Source: Thalassotalea mangrovi | GTDB taxonomy: Bacteria > Pseudomonadota > Gammaproteobacteria > Enterobacterales > Alteromonadaceae | DNA: 64,000 bases | Assembly: GCF_005116735.1 (NCBI RefSeq) | Contig: NZ_SWDB01000032.1 | Location: forward strand, 1 to 64,000 | Reading direction: 5' to 3' | The notes under the pieces: generated by a model | The model's database searches: none | Told to the model about the DNA's origin: nothing | The model's input: the letters and a program-made list of their open reading frames with translations, nothing else | Made by a program: the position numbers and the translations under genes | Shown: in pieces, positions 11,501 through 22,702 of the stretch | Layout of the letters: every line of letters begins with the position of its first letter | Numbering within the stretch: the first letter of the stretch is position 1

Positions 11501-11740
11501 GCCTTTATTCTTGGGGTTACCCCGTTAATACTGGCGTCCGGAGCCGGTGCTGCCAGTCGTAATACCATGGGACATGCGGTCTGGGGCGGTATGGTATCAG
11601 CGACGTTCCTGGGGTGTATTTTTGTGCCAGTGTTCTTCGTGATGTTTCAGTTTATCCGGGAAAAACTGGGATCAAAAACGGAAACGGCTGACGTTGCTGA
11701 CAAGGCCAGGGTTGCAGAACAACAACGTCAGTCAGGATAA
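8576..11740 (+). CDS. RND multidrug efflux permease (HAE1 family)
   Basis: 1054 aa, the usual size of AcrB-type proton antiporters. The N-terminus (MIEFFINRPKFAIVVSIIM) and the TM4 proton-relay motif GVVVDAAIVVIENVERIM are diagnostic. Two homologous halves each carry a large periplasmic loop; the second half has SWLTPFAIMLCVPIG and the relay motif GLVLMIGMACRNAILIVEFA. It exports drugs, bile-like compounds or dyes together with the upstream adaptor, but the substrate cannot be told from sequence. The operon is probably governed by the palindromes at 7276-7364. Confidence 0.95.
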   Translation: MIEFFINRPKFAIVVSIIMTLAGVLTFMNMPVSLYPSVAPPQVQITAFYPGADHNTIRDTVASVLEQEVNGVERMLYIDSKSSNDGSYLSRISFEIGTDPDLAQTLVQNRVNKAMSKLPVEVKQLGVTVAKVSPSMLLTINLFSPDGSYDGLFLSNYMSLNLRDSLARVNGIGELKIIGEKNYSVRVWIDNEVMAGMGINELDVTAAIASQNTTISAGKIGENPAPQGQVFQYTIKTRGRLKSIADFENIVVRAEPDGSLVRIKDFARVELGAEKYNSMSKLGDLESPLMIAYLAPGANSLQVAKDLHAEMEIISQGFPDDIEYEIAYDSTLFIKTSMAEVYDTLFEALALVVIITFLFLQNIRATLIPAIAIPVSLVATFVVMQMFGMDINTITMFGLILAIGVVVDAAIVVIENVERIMHEEHLPPKEATSKAMKEVTAPLIASALVLMAVFVPVSLAPGMVGILYKQFGVTIVASTIISTVVALSLTPALCAIMLKPSALPTKGPLGWFNAFINKMMGGYGATVGMLSRHILITLILFGALMAYIAYLGTNLPGGFIPEEDKGNFIVDISLPEASTLDRTITEVDSLTNQMKQIPGVKSIVTANGFSMIKGALATNAAMLIVTLDDWEERQTDELSQASIMAQTTQIMQGNREIKSLVMSTPAIPGLGATSGVTMILEDRLGRSTESLGPVYMQLAGELMQRPEIAVAFSTYTANVPQLELNIDYEQAMLLGLEPAAINTAIGSLFGKRYVNDYTRFGKNYQVNIMSDAKYRNDESDLESLYVRSKTGEMVKFSSFAKFETAIGSDVSARFNLYNSTQIIVVPAPGFSSGEAIAAINEVAEGLPDGYAHEWTGQTYQEVKTSGGMMQLFLLAVLVTYLFLVAQYESWLTPFAIMLCVPIGLLGSMLFVTLMSGTLNLYVQIGLVLMIGMACRNAILIVEFAKVLREEKGLSVIGAAVEAAKLRMRAVLMTAMAFILGVTPLILASGAGAASRNTMGHAVWGGMVSATFLGCIFVPVFFVMFQFIREKLGSKTETADVADKARVAEQQRQSG

Positions 11741-11772
11741 TGTTTCCCCTGCGTGGCTCACTGGCATCTCAA

Positions 11773-14601
11773 TTAGGATGCCAGCATCGGGGCCAGGAAA
11801 CGTCCTGTATGTGAAGCCTTATGTTTGGCAACCGTTTCCGGAGTGCCCGTGACCAGGATTTCGCCACCACCTGAGCCCCCTTCCGGCCCCAAATCGACGA
11901 TCCAGTCAGCGGTTTTAATGACATCGAGGTTATGTTCGATAATAACCACGGTATTGCCATGGTCTCGAAGACGATGCAGTACCAGCAACAGTTGGCGAAT
12001 ATCATGGAAATGCAAGCCGGTCGTCGGTTCATCAAGAATGTACAGGGTTTTACCGGTATCACGCTTGGATAATTCTTTCGATAATTTTACTCGCTGTGCT
12101 TCACCACCGGACAAAGTCGTTGCTGACTGACCGAGTTTGATATAGGACAGCCCCACATCAATCAGGGTTTGCAGTTTACGTTTTACCGCCGGAATCGGCG
12201 CAAAAAATTCAAACGCATCTTCGATGGTCATATCAAGAACTTCGTGGATGGTTTTGCCTTTATAGCGAATTTCCAGGGTTTCCCGGTTATACCGCTTACC
12301 TTTACAGACATCGCAGGGTACATATACATCGGGTAAAAAGTGCATTTCAACTTTAATGACGCCATCACCCTGACAGGCCTCACAGCGTCCGCCTTTGACA
12401 TTAAAACTGAATCGTCCGGGCTTATAACCGCGCGAGCGCGATTCCTGAGTGGCCGCAAAAATATCGCGAATAGCGGTGAAAATTCCGGTGTAGGTAGCCG
12501 GATTTGAGCGAGGGGTGCGACCGATTGGACTTTGATCAATGTCGATCACTTTATCCAGGTGCTCAAGGCCGGTAATGCTCTTATATGGGGAAGGCTCATC
12601 CAGCGTCGCGCGATTAAGCTCGATGTGCGCTATTTTATAGAGCGTATCATTGACCAGGGTTGATTTTCCGGAGCCAGAGACTCCGGTAATGCAGGTCATC
12701 AAACCGATCGGGATTTCCAGGTCAACGGCTTTCAGGTTATTACCTGTTGCACCGCTCAGATGAATCATCTCATCCTTATTAACCTTGTGACGTTTATTCG
12801 GTACGTCTATCTTTTCTTTGCCACTCAGGTATTTTCCGGTCAGTGAGTCTTTACTATTTACGATTGCTTGATAATCCCCCTGGGCGATAACCTGACCACC
12901 ATGAACCCCTGCTCCCGGACCAATATCAATAATGTGATCGGCTTCGCGAATGGCATCTTCATCATGCTCTACCACAATAACCGTATTTCCGAGATCACGA
13001 AGATGAATCAGGGTTTTTAGTAATCGTTCATTATCACGCTGGTGCAGGCCAATGGATGGCTCATCAAGAACATACATCACGCCAACGAGGCCGGCGCCGA
13101 TTTGCGAGGCAAGCCTTATTCGTTGTGCTTCACCACCAGATAAAGTTTCGGCACTACGGGACATAGTCAGGTAATTCAGGCCAACATTAACCAGAAACCC
13201 TAATCGGTCATTGATTTCTTTCAGTATTTTTTCGGCAATCTGACCTTTCTGGCCCTCCATGGTCAACTCGCTGAAAAACTGTTGTGCATCGGCTATGGAA
13301 TATTCGGTGACTTGATGTAACGGTGTATCAGCGACGAAGACATTGCGGGCTTCCAGCCTTAATCGTGAACCTTCGCAGGAGGGGCAGGCTTGTGAATTTA
13401 GATATTTGCTTAGCTCTTCGCGTACCGCATTAGATTCAGTTTCACGATAACGCCGGTCCATATTCACCAGAATGCCTTCGAACGGGTGCTTACGTACCAC
13501 GATATCGCCACGGTCGTTCATATAACGAAATTCAATTTCCTGACGGCCGGAACCGTTAAGAATAATGTGTTGCACATCCTGTTCGAGTTCTTTGAATGGT
13601 TTGTCGAGCGCAAAGCCATAATGGTCTGCCAGGGATTTGAGCATCTGAAAGTAATAAAAATTACGTTTATCCCAACCGCGAATCGCACCTCCGGCAAGAC
13701 TCAGATCGGCATTGGCGACAACCCGGTGTGGATCAAAAAACTGCTTAATTCCCAAACCATCACAGCTTTGGCAGGCACCGGCAGGGTTGTTAAATGAAAA
13801 TAAGCGTGGCTCTGGTTTGGCCATGCTATAACCACATTGAGGGCAGGCAAAATTGGCTGAGAAAAGTAACGGTTCGCGCTCGGGATCGTCCATAAAGCTT
13901 ACCGTGGCAATGCCATCAGAAAGTGCCAGGGCCGTTTCGAACGACTCGGACAAACGCAGCTGGATATCATCCCGTACCTTGAGCCGGTCGACCACCACTT
14001 CGATGGTATGCTTTTTGTGGAGATCCAGGGCCGGCGGATCACTCAGGTCACAGACTTCGCCATCAATGCGGGCGCGGATGTATCCTTGTCCTGCGAGGTT
14101 TTCCAATAACTTGATATGTTCACCCTTACGATCCTGAACGACAGGTGCCAGCAACATGACTTTAGTGCCTTCCTCAAGGGCTAATACCTTGTCCACCATC
14201 TGACTGACGGTTTGGGCGGTAAGCGGTTGCTGGTGATCCGGGCATCTTGGTTCACCGACCCGGGCATAAAGCAAACGAAGGTAATCATATATCTCGGTGA
14301 TGGTGCCAACGGTAGATCGTGGGTTGTGGGACGTGGACTTTTGTTCAATGGAAATCGCCGGCGACAAACCTTCGATGTGATCAACATCTGGTTTTTCCAT
14401 TAGTGACAGGAACTGGCGAGCATAAGCGGAGAGGGATTCCACATAACGCCGTTGACCTTCAGCATACAACGTATCAAACGCCAGGGACGACTTACCGGAA
14501 CCGGATAGCCCGGTTATGACAATCAGTTTGTCGCGAGGGATCGTTAAATCTATGTTCTTTAAGTTATGAGTACGGGCGCCCCGGACTTCAATCTCCTGCA
14601 T
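11773..14601 (-). CDS. uvrA: Excinuclease ABC subunit A
   Basis: 942 aa; E. coli UvrA has 940. It scans DNA for bulky lesions and loads UvrB in nucleotide excision repair. Two ABC ATPase modules are visible: Walker [14 protein letters not shown] near the start and [13 protein letters not shown] near residue 640, with signature LSGGEAQR in both halves. Zinc-finger cysteines are in [16 protein letters not shown] and [16 protein letters not shown]. The start [15 protein letters not shown] at 14601 matches family N-termini; the frame extends 96 bases upstream but that part is not conserved. No LexA box was recognised. An 8-bp hairpin overlaps its stop codon (11761-11784). Confidence 0.97.
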   Translation of the reverse strand: MQEIEVRGARTHNLKNIDLTIPRDKLIVITGLSGSGKSSLAFDTLYAEGQRRYVESLSAYARQFLSLMEKPDVDHIEGLSPAISIEQKSTSHNPRSTVGTITEIYDYLRLLYARVGEPRCPDHQQPLTAQTVSQMVDKVLALEEGTKVMLLAPVVQDRKGEHIKLLENLAGQGYIRARIDGEVCDLSDPPALDLHKKHTIEVVVDRLKVRDDIQLRLSESFETALALSDGIATVSFMDDPEREPLLFSANFACPQCGYSMAKPEPRLFSFNNPAGACQSCDGLGIKQFFDPHRVVANADLSLAGGAIRGWDKRNFYYFQMLKSLADHYGFALDKPFKELEQDVQHIILNGSGRQEIEFRYMNDRGDIVVRKHPFEGILVNMDRRYRETESNAVREELSKYLNSQACPSCEGSRLRLEARNVFVADTPLHQVTEYSIADAQQFFSELTMEGQKGQIAEKILKEINDRLGFLVNVGLNYLTMSRSAETLSGGEAQRIRLASQIGAGLVGVMYVLDEPSIGLHQRDNERLLKTLIHLRDLGNTVIVVEHDEDAIREADHIIDIGPGAGVHGGQVIAQGDYQAIVNSKDSLTGKYLSGKEKIDVPNKRHKVNKDEMIHLSGATGNNLKAVDLEIPIGLMTCITGVSGSGKSTLVNDTLYKIAHIELNRATLDEPSPYKSITGLEHLDKVIDIDQSPIGRTPRSNPATYTGIFTAIRDIFAATQESRSRGYKPGRFSFNVKGGRCEACQGDGVIKVEMHFLPDVYVPCDVCKGKRYNRETLEIRYKGKTIHEVLDMTIEDAFEFFAPIPAVKRKLQTLIDVGLSYIKLGQSATTLSGGEAQRVKLSKELSKRDTGKTLYILDEPTTGLHFHDIRQLLLVLHRLRDHGNTVVIIEHNLDVIKTADWIVDLGPEGGSGGGEILVTGTPETVAKHKASHTGRFLAPMLAS

Positions 14602-14825
14602 AACCACTTCCACTTTATTATCCCACGTTATCGCGCGGGGAGAATTTAACAATCCTTCATTATGACACATTAACTGCGCAATTATCATCTTTGCCAACCC
14701 TGGTCGTGAAGTTTTTCTTATACATTAGAGAGTTGGATTGCCAGGCGTGGTATCCATCACAGCGACCAATAAACCAGAAGATCTGGTGCCAGGAGCCTTG
14801 TATGATGTTTTTTTAATCATCATGC
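14602..14825. other. Divergent intergenic region, uvrA and S10 operon
   Basis: About 220 bp between uvrA and the S10 promoter. Open frames on both strands here overlap each other and resemble nothing known. I see no repeat or RNA gene. Confidence 0.5.
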
Positions 14826-14853
14826 TTGCGTTTAGGGGTTGCTTCTGTATAAT
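14826..14853 (+). promoter_or_regulatory. Promoter of the S10 ribosomal operon
   Basis: A -35 box TTGCGT (14826-14831) and a perfect -10 box TATAAT (14848-14853) are 16 bases apart. They lie about 210 bases upstream of rpsJ and are followed by a GC-rich discriminator, as is usual for growth-rate-controlled promoters. Confidence 0.8.
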
Positions 14854-14859
14854 ACGCGC

Positions 14860-15374
<515 letters not shown>

Positions 15375-15390
15375 TAGAGGAGTTTTGACT

Positions 15391-16029
15391 ATGACTATTG
15401 GTTTAGTCGGACGTAAAGTGGGCATGACTCGTATCTTCACTGAAGATGGCGTTTCTGTTCCAGTTACAGTCGTAGAAGTTGAAGCGAACCGCGTTGCTCA
15501 AGTGAAAACTCTTGAAAACGATGGTTATCGCGCATTACAGGTAACAACTGGTAGCAAGAAAGCTAACCGTGTTACTAAGCCGTTAGCAGGTCACTTTGCT
15601 AAAGCAGGTATCGAAGCAGGCCGTGGTCTGTGGGAATTCCGTTTAGCAGACGGTGAAGGTGAAGGCGTTGAAACTGGCAGTGAATTAACTGTTGAAGTTT
15701 TAAATGAAACCAAACTGGTAGATGTTACTGGTACCTCTAAAGGTAAAGGTTTCCAAGGTGGTATCAAGCGCTGGAACTTCTCTATGCAAGATGCTACTCA
15801 CGGTAACTCTATCTCTCACCGTTCAAACGGTTCTATCGGTCAGTGTCAAACACCAGGCCGTGTATTTAAAGGCAAAAAAATGTCTGGTCACATGGGTGCT
15901 GAGAAAGTTACTACTCAAAACCTAGAATTAGTTCGCGTTGACGCTGAGCGCAATCTGCTTCTTATCAAAGGTGCAGTTCCTGGTGCTACTAACAGCAACG
16001 TGATTGTTAAACCAGCTGTTAAAGCCTAA
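15391..16029 (+). CDS. rplC: 50S ribosomal protein L3
   Basis: 212 aa. [20 protein letters not shown] is the L3 start. The loop [20 protein letters not shown] reaches toward the peptidyl-transferase centre and contains the glutamine that PrmB methylates in E. coli. GAGG lies ahead of the start at 15391; a longer frame upstream overlaps rpsJ and is not used. Confidence 0.98.
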   Translation: MTIGLVGRKVGMTRIFTEDGVSVPVTVVEVEANRVAQVKTLENDGYRALQVTTGSKKANRVTKPLAGHFAKAGIEAGRGLWEFRLADGEGEGVETGSELTVEVLNETKLVDVTGTSKGKGFQGGIKRWNFSMQDATHGNSISHRSNGSIGQCQTPGRVFKGKKMSGHMGAEKVTTQNLELVRVDAERNLLLIKGAVPGATNSNVIVKPAVKA

Positions 16030-16047
16030 CGTCTGAGGAGATTTGTG

Positions 16048-16653
16048 ATGGAATTAGCATTAAAAGACGCATCAGGCGCTCTTGAAGTTTCCGAAGCAAC
16101 CTTTGGACGTGAGTTTAACGAAGCGCTAGTACACCAGGTAGTTGTTGCTTATGCAGCAGGTGCTCGTCAAGGTACTCGTGCTCAGAAGACTCGTTCAGAA
16201 GTTAGCGGCGGTGGCAAGAAGCCATGGCGTCAAAAAGGTACTGGCCGTGCTCGCGCTGGTACAACTCGTGGTCCAATCTGGCGTACTGGTGGCGTAACAT
16301 TCGCTGCTAAGCCTCAAGATCACAGCCAAAAAGTTAACCGTAAAATGTATCGTGGTGCGATCAAAAGCATCCTTTCTGAACTAGTACGCCAGGAGCGTCT
16401 GGTTGTAGTAAACAACTTTGCGGTAGAAACACCAAAAACTAAAGAATTGGTAGCCAAGTTAAAAGAGCTGGAGTTAAAAGACGTATTAATCGTAACTTCA
16501 GAAGTTGATGAGAACTTGTTCTTATCTGCTCGTAACTTGTACAAAGTTGACGTTCGTGACGTTGCTGGTATCGATCCTGTTAGCCTGGTTGGTTTCGAGA
16601 AAGTATTGGTAACTGCTGATGCAGTTAAGCAAATTGAGGAGATGTTAGCATGA
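16048..16653 (+). CDS. rplD: 50S ribosomal protein L4
   Basis: 201 aa, the same as E. coli. The start [20 protein letters not shown] is preferred over a GTG one codon earlier because GAGGAG at 16036-16041 spaces well. The extended loop [20 protein letters not shown] lines the exit tunnel. L4 in E. coli also represses this operon through its leader. The stop overlaps the rplW start (ATGA). Confidence 0.98.
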   Translation: MELALKDASGALEVSEATFGREFNEALVHQVVVAYAAGARQGTRAQKTRSEVSGGGKKPWRQKGTGRARAGTTRGPIWRTGGVTFAAKPQDHSQKVNRKMYRGAIKSILSELVRQERLVVVNNFAVETPKTKELVAKLKELELKDVLIVTSEVDENLFLSARNLYKVDVRDVAGIDPVSLVGFEKVLVTADAVKQIEEMLA

Positions 16654-16952
16654 TCAACGAAGAACGTTTGTTGAAGGTGTTATTGGCACCAAACATTTCT
16701 GAAAAAGCAACTGTTTCTGCTGAAGCAAACAACACTGTTGTTTTCAAAGTAGCTACAGATGCCAATAAAGCTGAAATCAAAGCAGCTGTTGAGAAACTTT
16801 TCGAAGTTGAAGTGACAGGTGTTCGCACTTTGAATGTTAAGGGTAAGGCGAAGCGCACTGGTATGCGTATGGGCCGTCGTAGCGATTGGAAAAAAGCTTA
16901 CGTAACCCTTAAAGAAGGTAGCGACATCGACTTCGTCGGCGGCGCAGAGTAA
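16650..16952 (+). CDS. rplW: 50S ribosomal protein L23
   Basis: 100 aa. It lies at the tunnel exit and docks SRP, trigger factor and SecYEG. The extended loop with [20 protein letters not shown] is typical. It starts inside the last codon of rplD, which indicates translational coupling. Confidence 0.98.
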   Translation: MINEERLLKVLLAPNISEKATVSAEANNTVVFKVATDANKAEIKAAVEKLFEVEVTGVRTLNVKGKAKRTGMRMGRRSDWKKAYVTLKEGSDIDFVGGAE

Positions 16953-16969
16953 TAGGAGAGGTTACTAAA

Positions 16970-17794
16970 ATGGCTATTGTTAAATGTAAGCCTACTTCTC
17001 CGGGTCGTCGCCACGTCGTTAAAGTGGTAAACCCGGATCTGTACAAAGGCAAGCCTTACGCTCCATTGTTAGAGAAAAACTCTAAGTCTGGTGGTCGTAA
17101 CAATACTGGTCGTATTACAGTTCGTCACGTTGGTGGTGGTCACAAGCATCACTATCGCGTTATCGACTTTAAACGTAATAAAGACGGTATCCCGGCTAAA
17201 GTAGAGCGTTTGGAATATGATCCAAACCGTAGTGCTAACATCGCACTTGTACTTTATGCAGATGGTGAGCGTAAATACATCCTGGCTCCTAAAGGCCTGA
17301 AAGCTGGCGATTCAGTTCAGTCTGGTGTTGATGCTCCTATCGCTACTGGTAACACATTGCCACTTCGCAATGTTCCACTGGGTAGCGTTATTCACGCGAT
17401 CGAGCTTAAGCCTGGTAAAGGTGCTCAAATCGCACGTGCTGCTGGTACCTATGCACAATTAGTTGCTAAAGACGGCGCTTATGTAACTGTACGTCTTCGC
17501 TCTGGCGAAATGCGTAAAGTAGAAGCGGATTGTCGCGCGACTCTTGGTGAAATTGGTAACGCTGAACACATGCTTCGCTCTCTGGGTAAAGCAGGTGCTT
17601 CACGCTGGCGCGGTGTTCGCCCAACCGTTCGTGGTGTTGCTATGAACCCGGTTGATCACCCACACGGTGGTGGTGAAGGTAAAACTTCAGGTGGCCGTCA
17701 TCCAGTATCGCCATGGGGTGTACCTACTAAAGGTTACAAGACCCGTAAGAACAAGCGCACTGACAAGTTTATTGTCCGTCGTCGTACTAAGTAA
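16970..17794 (+). CDS. rplB: 50S ribosomal protein L2
   Basis: 274 aa. The C-terminal motif [18 protein letters not shown] carries the conserved histidine near the peptidyl-transferase centre. The N-terminal [18 protein letters not shown] is the RNA-binding part. GGAGAGG precedes the start. Fifth gene of the S10 operon. Confidence 0.98.
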   Translation: MAIVKCKPTSPGRRHVVKVVNPDLYKGKPYAPLLEKNSKSGGRNNTGRITVRHVGGGHKHHYRVIDFKRNKDGIPAKVERLEYDPNRSANIALVLYADGERKYILAPKGLKAGDSVQSGVDAPIATGNTLPLRNVPLGSVIHAIELKPGKGAQIARAAGTYAQLVAKDGAYVTVRLRSGEMRKVEADCRATLGEIGNAEHMLRSLGKAGASRWRGVRPTVRGVAMNPVDHPHGGGEGKTSGGRHPVSPWGVPTKGYKTRKNKRTDKFIVRRRTK

Positions 17795-17800
17795 ATATAA

Positions 17801-18091
<291 letters not shown>

Positions 18092-18102
18092 GGGGAAATT
18101 AA

Positions 18103-18435
18103 ATGGAAGCTATTGCTAAACATAAATTTGCCCGTGGTTCTGCTCAGAAAGCTCGTTTGGTCGTTGACCAAATCCGCGGTTTGCAAGTTGAGAAAGCACT
18201 TGAAATCTTAACTTACAGCAACAAATCAGCTGCTGTATTGGTTAAGAAAGTTCTTAACTCTGCGATCGCTAACGCTGAGCACAACGAAGGTGCAGACATT
18301 GATGAACTATACGTTAAAACCATTATGGTTGACGATGGTCCAACAATGAAGCGTATTAAGCCTCGTGCGAAAGGTCGCGCGGATCGTATCCTTAAGCGTA
18401 CCAGCCACATCACTGTGGTTGTATCTGATAACTAG
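18103..18435 (+). CDS. rplV: 50S ribosomal protein L22
   Basis: 110 aa. The beta-hairpin part [20 protein letters not shown] lines the exit tunnel, where macrolide-resistance changes arise in other bacteria; the sequence here looks wild-type. Confidence 0.98.
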   Translation: MEAIAKHKFARGSAQKARLVVDQIRGLQVEKALEILTYSNKSAAVLVKKVLNSAIANAEHNEGADIDELYVKTIMVDDGPTMKRIKPRAKGRADRILKRTSHITVVVSDN

Positions 18436-18447
18436 GAGAGTATTAGT

Positions 18448-19143
18448 ATGGGTCAAAAAGTACATCCTACCGGTATTCGATTAGGTATCACTAAACCTTT
18501 TGCGTCTACTTGGTTTGCAAGCAGCAAAGACTATGCAAATAACTTGAAAGGTGATCACGAAGTTCGTGCTTACTTATCTGAAGAGCTAAAGCGTGCGTCT
18601 TTATCTAAAATCGTGATTGAGCGTCCAGCTAAGTCTATCCGCGTTACTATCCACACAGCCCGTCCAGGTGTTGTGATTGGTAAGAAAGGTGAAGACGTTG
18701 AGAAGTTACGTAAGAAAGTTTCTCAAATTGCCGGCGTTCCAGCACAAATCAACATTGCTGAAGTTCGTAAGCCTGAAACTGATGCTGCACTAGTTGCAGA
18801 AAGCATCACCAGCCAGTTAGAGCGTCGTGTTATGTTCCGTCGTGCGATGAAGCGCGCCGTACAAAACGCTATGCGTCTGGGTGCTAAAGGTATCAAGGTT
18901 GAAGTTAGCGGTCGTTTAGGCGGTGCAGAGATTGCTCGCTCTGAATGGTATCGTGAAGGTCGTGTACCACTTCACACGTTACGTGCTGATATCGATTATG
19001 CAACAGCTGAAGCGAATACCACTTACGGTATTATCGGTGTTAAAGTCTGGATCTTTAAAGGCGAAGTTATCGGTGGTATGCCTGCACAGGTAGAAGCACC
19101 AGCTAAGCCTAAAAGAAAAGGCAAAGGCAAGAGCAGTAAGTAG
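18448..19143 (+). CDS. rpsC: 30S ribosomal protein S3
   Basis: 231 aa (E. coli 233). The KH-type motif [18 protein letters not shown] is clear. S3 forms part of the mRNA entry site and helicase. The lysine-rich C-terminus ([11 protein letters not shown]) differs from E. coli, as expected for this variable end. Confidence 0.98.
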   Translation: MGQKVHPTGIRLGITKPFASTWFASSKDYANNLKGDHEVRAYLSEELKRASLSKIVIERPAKSIRVTIHTARPGVVIGKKGEDVEKLRKKVSQIAGVPAQINIAEVRKPETDAALVAESITSQLERRVMFRRAMKRAVQNAMRLGAKGIKVEVSGRLGGAEIARSEWYREGRVPLHTLRADIDYATAEANTTYGIIGVKVWIFKGEVIGGMPAQVEAPAKPKRKGKGKSSK

Positions 19144-19154
19144 GGGAATCAGTA

Positions 19155-19568
19155 ATGTTACAACCAAAACGTACTAAATTCCGTAAGCAGTTTAAACTGC
19201 GTAACCGTGGTCTTGCAGACACTGGTAACACAGTTAGCTTCGGTACTTATGGTTTGAAATCGGTAGCTCGTGGTCGTATGACTGCACGCCAAATCGAAGC
19301 GGCTCGTCGTGCGATGACGCGTCATATCAAACGTCAAGGTAAAATTTGGATTCGAGTTTTCCCTGACAAGCCTATTACCAAGAAGCCTCTAGAGGTTCGT
19401 ATGGGTAAAGGTAAAGGTAGTGTTGAATACTGGGTATGCCAAATTCAACCAGGTCGTGTTCTTTATGAAATGGAAGGTGTTTCAGAAGACTTAGCGCGCG
19501 AAGCATTTGCTCTTGCTGCTGCTAAACTTCCGTTCAAAACAACTTTCGTAACTCGGACGGTAATGTAA
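19155..19568 (+). CDS. rplP: 50S ribosomal protein L16
   Basis: 137 aa. [20 protein letters not shown] and [20 protein letters not shown] are family hallmarks. It helps position A-site tRNA. The stop overlaps the rpmC start by one base (TAATG). Confidence 0.98.
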   Translation: MLQPKRTKFRKQFKLRNRGLADTGNTVSFGTYGLKSVARGRMTARQIEAARRAMTRHIKRQGKIWIRVFPDKPITKKPLEVRMGKGKGSVEYWVCQIQPGRVLYEMEGVSEDLAREAFALAAAKLPFKTTFVTRTVM

Positions 19569-19759
19569 TGAAAGCTAGCGAACTTAAAGATAAAAGCATT
19601 GAAGAGCTTAATGCTGAATTACTAAGCTTATTGCGCGAACAGTTTAACTATCGCATGCAAGCAAGCACAGGTCAGCTGGCTCAAACTCACTTGCTACGTA
19701 ACGTACGTCGCGATATCGCACGTGTTAAGACTATCATTTCACAGAAGGCAGCATCATAA
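19568..19759 (+). CDS. rpmC: 50S ribosomal protein L29
   Basis: 63 aa helical hairpin protein beside L23 at the tunnel exit. [19 protein letters not shown] is the typical start. It overlaps both neighbours by one base (TAATG at each junction), which indicates coupling. Confidence 0.98.
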   Translation: MKASELKDKSIEELNAELLSLLREQFNYRMQASTGQLAQTHLLRNVRRDIARVKTIISQKAAS

Positions 19760-20007
19760 TGAGCGAAACTATTCGTACTCTACAAGGTCGCGTTGTCAGT
19801 GACAAAATGGATAAGTCTATCACTGTCCTGATTGAGCGTCGTGTTAAGCACCCGATCTACGGTAAATTCATGATCCGTTCAACTAAGTTGAAAGCGCATG
19901 ATGAAAATAACGTATGTAACGAAGGTGATGTAGTAACAATTCGCGAATGTGCACCAATCTCTAAGAGCAAATCTTGGACTTTGGTTGACGTTGTGACTAA
20001 AGCTTAA
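19759..20007 (+). CDS. rpsQ: 30S ribosomal protein S17
   Basis: 82 aa (E. coli 84), an OB-fold early-assembly protein. [20 protein letters not shown] is characteristic. It is the last S10-operon gene and is followed 23 bases later by a strong terminator. Confidence 0.98.
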   Translation: MSETIRTLQGRVVSDKMDKSITVLIERRVKHPIYGKFMIRSTKLKAHDENNVCNEGDVVTIRECAPISKSKSWTLVDVVTKA

Positions 20008-20030
20008 TTCAGGCTTTAAATGTTACCTTT

Positions 20031-20057
20031 AAAAACCCTGCTTCGGCAGGGTTTTTT
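20031..20057 (+). terminator. Terminator of the S10 operon
   Basis: An 11-bp stem with a TTCG tetraloop (AAAAACCCTGC to GCAGGGTTTTT) is followed by a T run. It separates the S10 and spc operons. Confidence 0.92.
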
Positions 20058-20059
20058 GC

Positions 20060-20270
20060 TTACAGGGATGTAAGTACCCTGCATCACAGGGATGGTCTTA
20101 TTCATGGGTTTACAGGGATGTAAGTTGCCTATATAGATATAGGTATAGGTATATCGGCAGTGTTGCCTGTATGGACAAAGGTATATAGAAAATGCAGGAG
20201 CGATTTTCGAGCTGATGCTTGGGTTTACACTGATGTATTTAGCCGGGATAAAGCCATCCAGGATATCGCC
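20060..20270. repeat. Intergenic repeat cluster between rpsQ and rplN
   Basis: TTACAGGGATGTAAGT occurs at 20060-20075 and again at 20110-20125, with a degenerate form near 20224. A GCCTATA..GATATAGGTATA block (20127-20147) and CCATCCAGGATATC (20254-20267) recur after rplQ at 29278-29640. The rest of the spacer, to about 20600, shows no gene. Confidence 0.7.
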
Positions 20271-20617
20271 AATTACCACCCCCACCTTCCACTTTATTCT
20301 TCCACCTTTTTCCTCGTAACTTTTTTGTAACATCAACTGCGCAAATAATGCCCAGTTGTTAAAATACCAGGCATAACTTTAATGGGTTTTTATGACGGCG
20401 ATGAACGCATTGTTTTTTAATCAATTATCGATTGATGCTTAAGCAATTTTACCGCCTCTGGAACCCAGCTTTTTGGTTATAAAATGTAATCGTAGCGAGT
20501 GCAATTTTTCTTTAAATTTCGGGTGGTTAGTATTAATGCCTGGTAGATGATATAAGCTAATGACTGACATCAGGGTATTTTTGCTTAAATAAAGTACCAC
20601 TTTTAGTTATCTAGTGT

Positions 20618-20623
20618 TATAAT
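20618..20623 (+). promoter_or_regulatory. -10 box of the spc operon promoter
   Basis: TATAAT at 20618-20623 followed by CGCGC lies 100 bases before rplN. The -35 region is poor (TACCAC at 20595-20600). A separate promoter is expected because the S10 operon is terminated. Confidence 0.6.
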
Positions 20624-20722
20624 CTCGCGCCCGTTGATTCCAGGTTATGGCCAGAATTAACGGTTTAAGGCAGTGATGGGCTAGAAATAGCCTTGAATTT
20701 TAACAAAAGCGGAGCACATAAA

Positions 20723-21091
20723 ATGATCCAAATGCAATCACAGCTAGACGTTGCTGATAACAGCGGCGCTCGACGCGTGCAATGTATAAAGGTTCTAGGT
20801 GGCTCGCACCGTCGCTATGCTGGCATCGGCGACATCATCAAAGTTTCTGTTAAAGAAGCGATTCCTCGCGGTAAAGTGAAGAAGGGTGATGTACTGAATG
20901 CAGTAGTGGTGCGCACTAGAAAGGGCGTTCGTCGTCAGGATGGCTCAGCCATTCGTTTTGATGGCAACGCGGCTGTAATGCTAAATGCAAACTTACAGCC
21001 AATTGGTACTCGTATTTTCGGGCCGGTGACACGTGAATTAAGAACTGAGAAGTTCATGAAGATCGTATCATTAGCTCCAGAAGTACTATAA
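20723..21091 (+). CDS. rplN: 50S ribosomal protein L14
   Basis: 122 aa. [20 protein letters not shown] is the family start; an in-frame upstream extension of ten codons is not conserved. GGAG precedes 20723. L14 forms bridge B8 to the 30S subunit. First gene of the spc operon. Confidence 0.98.
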   Translation: MIQMQSQLDVADNSGARRVQCIKVLGGSHRRYAGIGDIIKVSVKEAIPRGKVKKGDVLNAVVVRTRKGVRRQDGSAIRFDGNAAVMLNANLQPIGTRIFGPVTRELRTEKFMKIVSLAPEVL

Positions 21092-21102
21092 GGAGTCTGA
21101 TA

Positions 21103-21417
21103 ATGGCCTCTAAAATTCGTCACAACGACGAAGTTGTAATCCTAGCTGGTAAAGATAAGGGCAAAAGTGGCAAGGTCACTAAAGTTCTTACAGCTGAAGG
21201 TAAAGTTTTCGTTGAAGGCATCAACTTAGTCAAGAAACACCAGAAGCCTGTACCTCAGTTACAGCAAGCTGGTGGCATCATTGAGAAAGAAGCTGCTATC
21301 GACGTATCAAACGTCGCGATCAAAAACCCTGCTACTGGCAAGGCTGATCGTGTTGGTTTTAGAATTGAAGACGGTAAAAAAGTCCGTTTCTTCAAGTCTA
21401 ATAACGAATTAGTTTAA
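21103..21417 (+). CDS. rplX: 50S ribosomal protein L24
   Basis: 104 aa with the KOW motif [20 protein letters not shown]. It starts 50S assembly. AAGGAGT precedes the start; rplE begins 13 bases later. Confidence 0.98.
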   Translation: MASKIRHNDEVVILAGKDKGKSGKVTKVLTAEGKVFVEGINLVKKHQKPVPQLQQAGGIIEKEAAIDVSNVAIKNPATGKADRVGFRIEDGKKVRFFKSNNELV

Positions 21418-21430
21418 TTTGGAGTAAACG

Positions 21431-21970
21431 ATGGCGAAACTGCATGATTTATACAAAGATACAGTTGTTGCTGAACTGACCAAAGAGTTCGGATACAAAA
21501 GTGTCATGCAAGTCCCTCGGATTGAAAAGATCACCCTTAACATGGGTGTTGGTGAAGCGATTGCTGATAAAAAAGTATTAGACAACGCTACCAATGATCT
21601 TGCTGCAATCTCAGGTCAGAAGCCTATGGTGACTAAAGCTCGCAAATCTGTTGCTGGTTTTAAAATCCGTGAAGGCTACCCTATTGGTGCAAAAGTAACT
21701 CTACGCGGTGAGCGCATGTGGGACTTCTTTGAGCGTTTAATTTCAATCTCAGTTCCTCGTATCCGTGACTTCCGTGGCTTGAACCCTAAGTCGTTCGACG
21801 GCCGTGGTAACTACAGCATGGGCGTGCGTGAGCAAATCATATTTCCTGAAATCGACTACGATAAAGTCGACAAGATTCGTGGTATGGATATTACTATCAC
21901 TACTACTGCGAAGACTGATGCGGAAGGTCGTGCTTTGCTGACTGCCTTTAACTTCCCGTTTAAGAAATAA
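21431..21970 (+). CDS. rplE: 50S ribosomal protein L5
   Basis: 179 aa, identical in length to E. coli. [20 protein letters not shown] and [20 protein letters not shown] mark the family. It binds 5S rRNA and contacts P-site tRNA and S13. Confidence 0.98.
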   Translation: MAKLHDLYKDTVVAELTKEFGYKSVMQVPRIEKITLNMGVGEAIADKKVLDNATNDLAAISGQKPMVTKARKSVAGFKIREGYPIGAKVTLRGERMWDFFERLISISVPRIRDFRGLNPKSFDGRGNYSMGVREQIIFPEIDYDKVDKIRGMDITITTTAKTDAEGRALLTAFNFPFKK

Positions 21971-21981
21971 GGTGTAGAGTT

Positions 21982-22287
21982 ATGGCTAAATCATCTATGA
22001 AAGCACGTGAAGCAAAACGTGCGAAATTAGTTGCCCAGTACGCTGAAAAGCGTCGTGCACTAAAAGAGATCATCTCTAGCGTTAACTCTTCTGAAGAAGA
22101 GCGTTGGGATGCAGTACTAAAACTACAGTCTTTACCTCGTGACTCGAGCAGCAGCCGTCAACGTAACCGTTGTAACGTTACTGGTCGTCCTCATGGTTAC
22201 TTACGTAAGTTCGGCTTAAGCCGTATCAAGCTTCGTGAAGCAACTATGCGTGGTGAAGTTCCTGGTCTTAAGAAAGCAAGTTGGTAA
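21982..22287 (+). CDS. rpsN: 30S ribosomal protein S14 (zinc-free form)
   Basis: 101 aa, the long form without the CxxC zinc-binding pair. The C-terminal [20 protein letters not shown] is typical. It belongs to the 30S head. Confidence 0.98.
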   Translation: MAKSSMKAREAKRAKLVAQYAEKRRALKEIISSVNSSEEERWDAVLKLQSLPRDSSSSRQRNRCNVTGRPHGYLRKFGLSRIKLREATMRGEVPGLKKASW

Positions 22288-22301
22288 GGGAGTAAGCGAT
22301 T

Positions 22302-22691
22302 ATGATGACTGATCCTATCGCGGATATGTTTACACGCATCCGTAACGGTCAAGCTGCACATAAAGTTGCAGTAACTATGCCATCTTCCAAGCTAAAAGTA
22401 GCAATTGCTAACTTGCTGAAAGAAGAAGGCTATATTAACGGTTTTGAAGTATCTGCTGACGCTAAGCCTCAGTTAGAAGTAACTTTGAAATATTTCGAAG
22501 GTAAAGAAGTAATCGAGACAATCAAGCGTGTTTCTCGTCCTGGTCTGCGTGTATACAAAGGTCGTGATGAGCTTCCGCAAGTACTTGCCGGTTTAGGTAT
22601 TGCTATTGTTTCAACTTCTAAAGGTTTGATGACTGACCGCGCCGCTCGCAATGCGGGTCTTGGTGGCGAAATCATCGGTATCGTAGCGTAA
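22302..22691 (+). CDS. rpsH: 30S ribosomal protein S8
   Basis: 129 aa. [18 protein letters not shown] and [20 protein letters not shown] mark the family. Two ATGs are in tandem at 22302 and 22305; GGGAG upstream allows either. In E. coli S8 represses the spc operon by binding within it. Confidence 0.98.
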   Translation: MMTDPIADMFTRIRNGQAAHKVAVTMPSSKLKVAIANLLKEEGYINGFEVSADAKPQLEVTLKYFEGKEVIETIKRVSRPGLRVYKGRDELPQVLAGLGIAIVSTSKGLMTDRAARNAGLGGEIIGIVA

Positions 22692-22702
22692 GGAGCAGAA
22701 TT

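Noticed and set aside
11761-11784. Bidirectional terminator between the RND operon and uvrA
   Set aside because: The 8-bp stem lacks a T run on either strand and overlaps the uvrA stop, so I list it only as a remark in uvrA.
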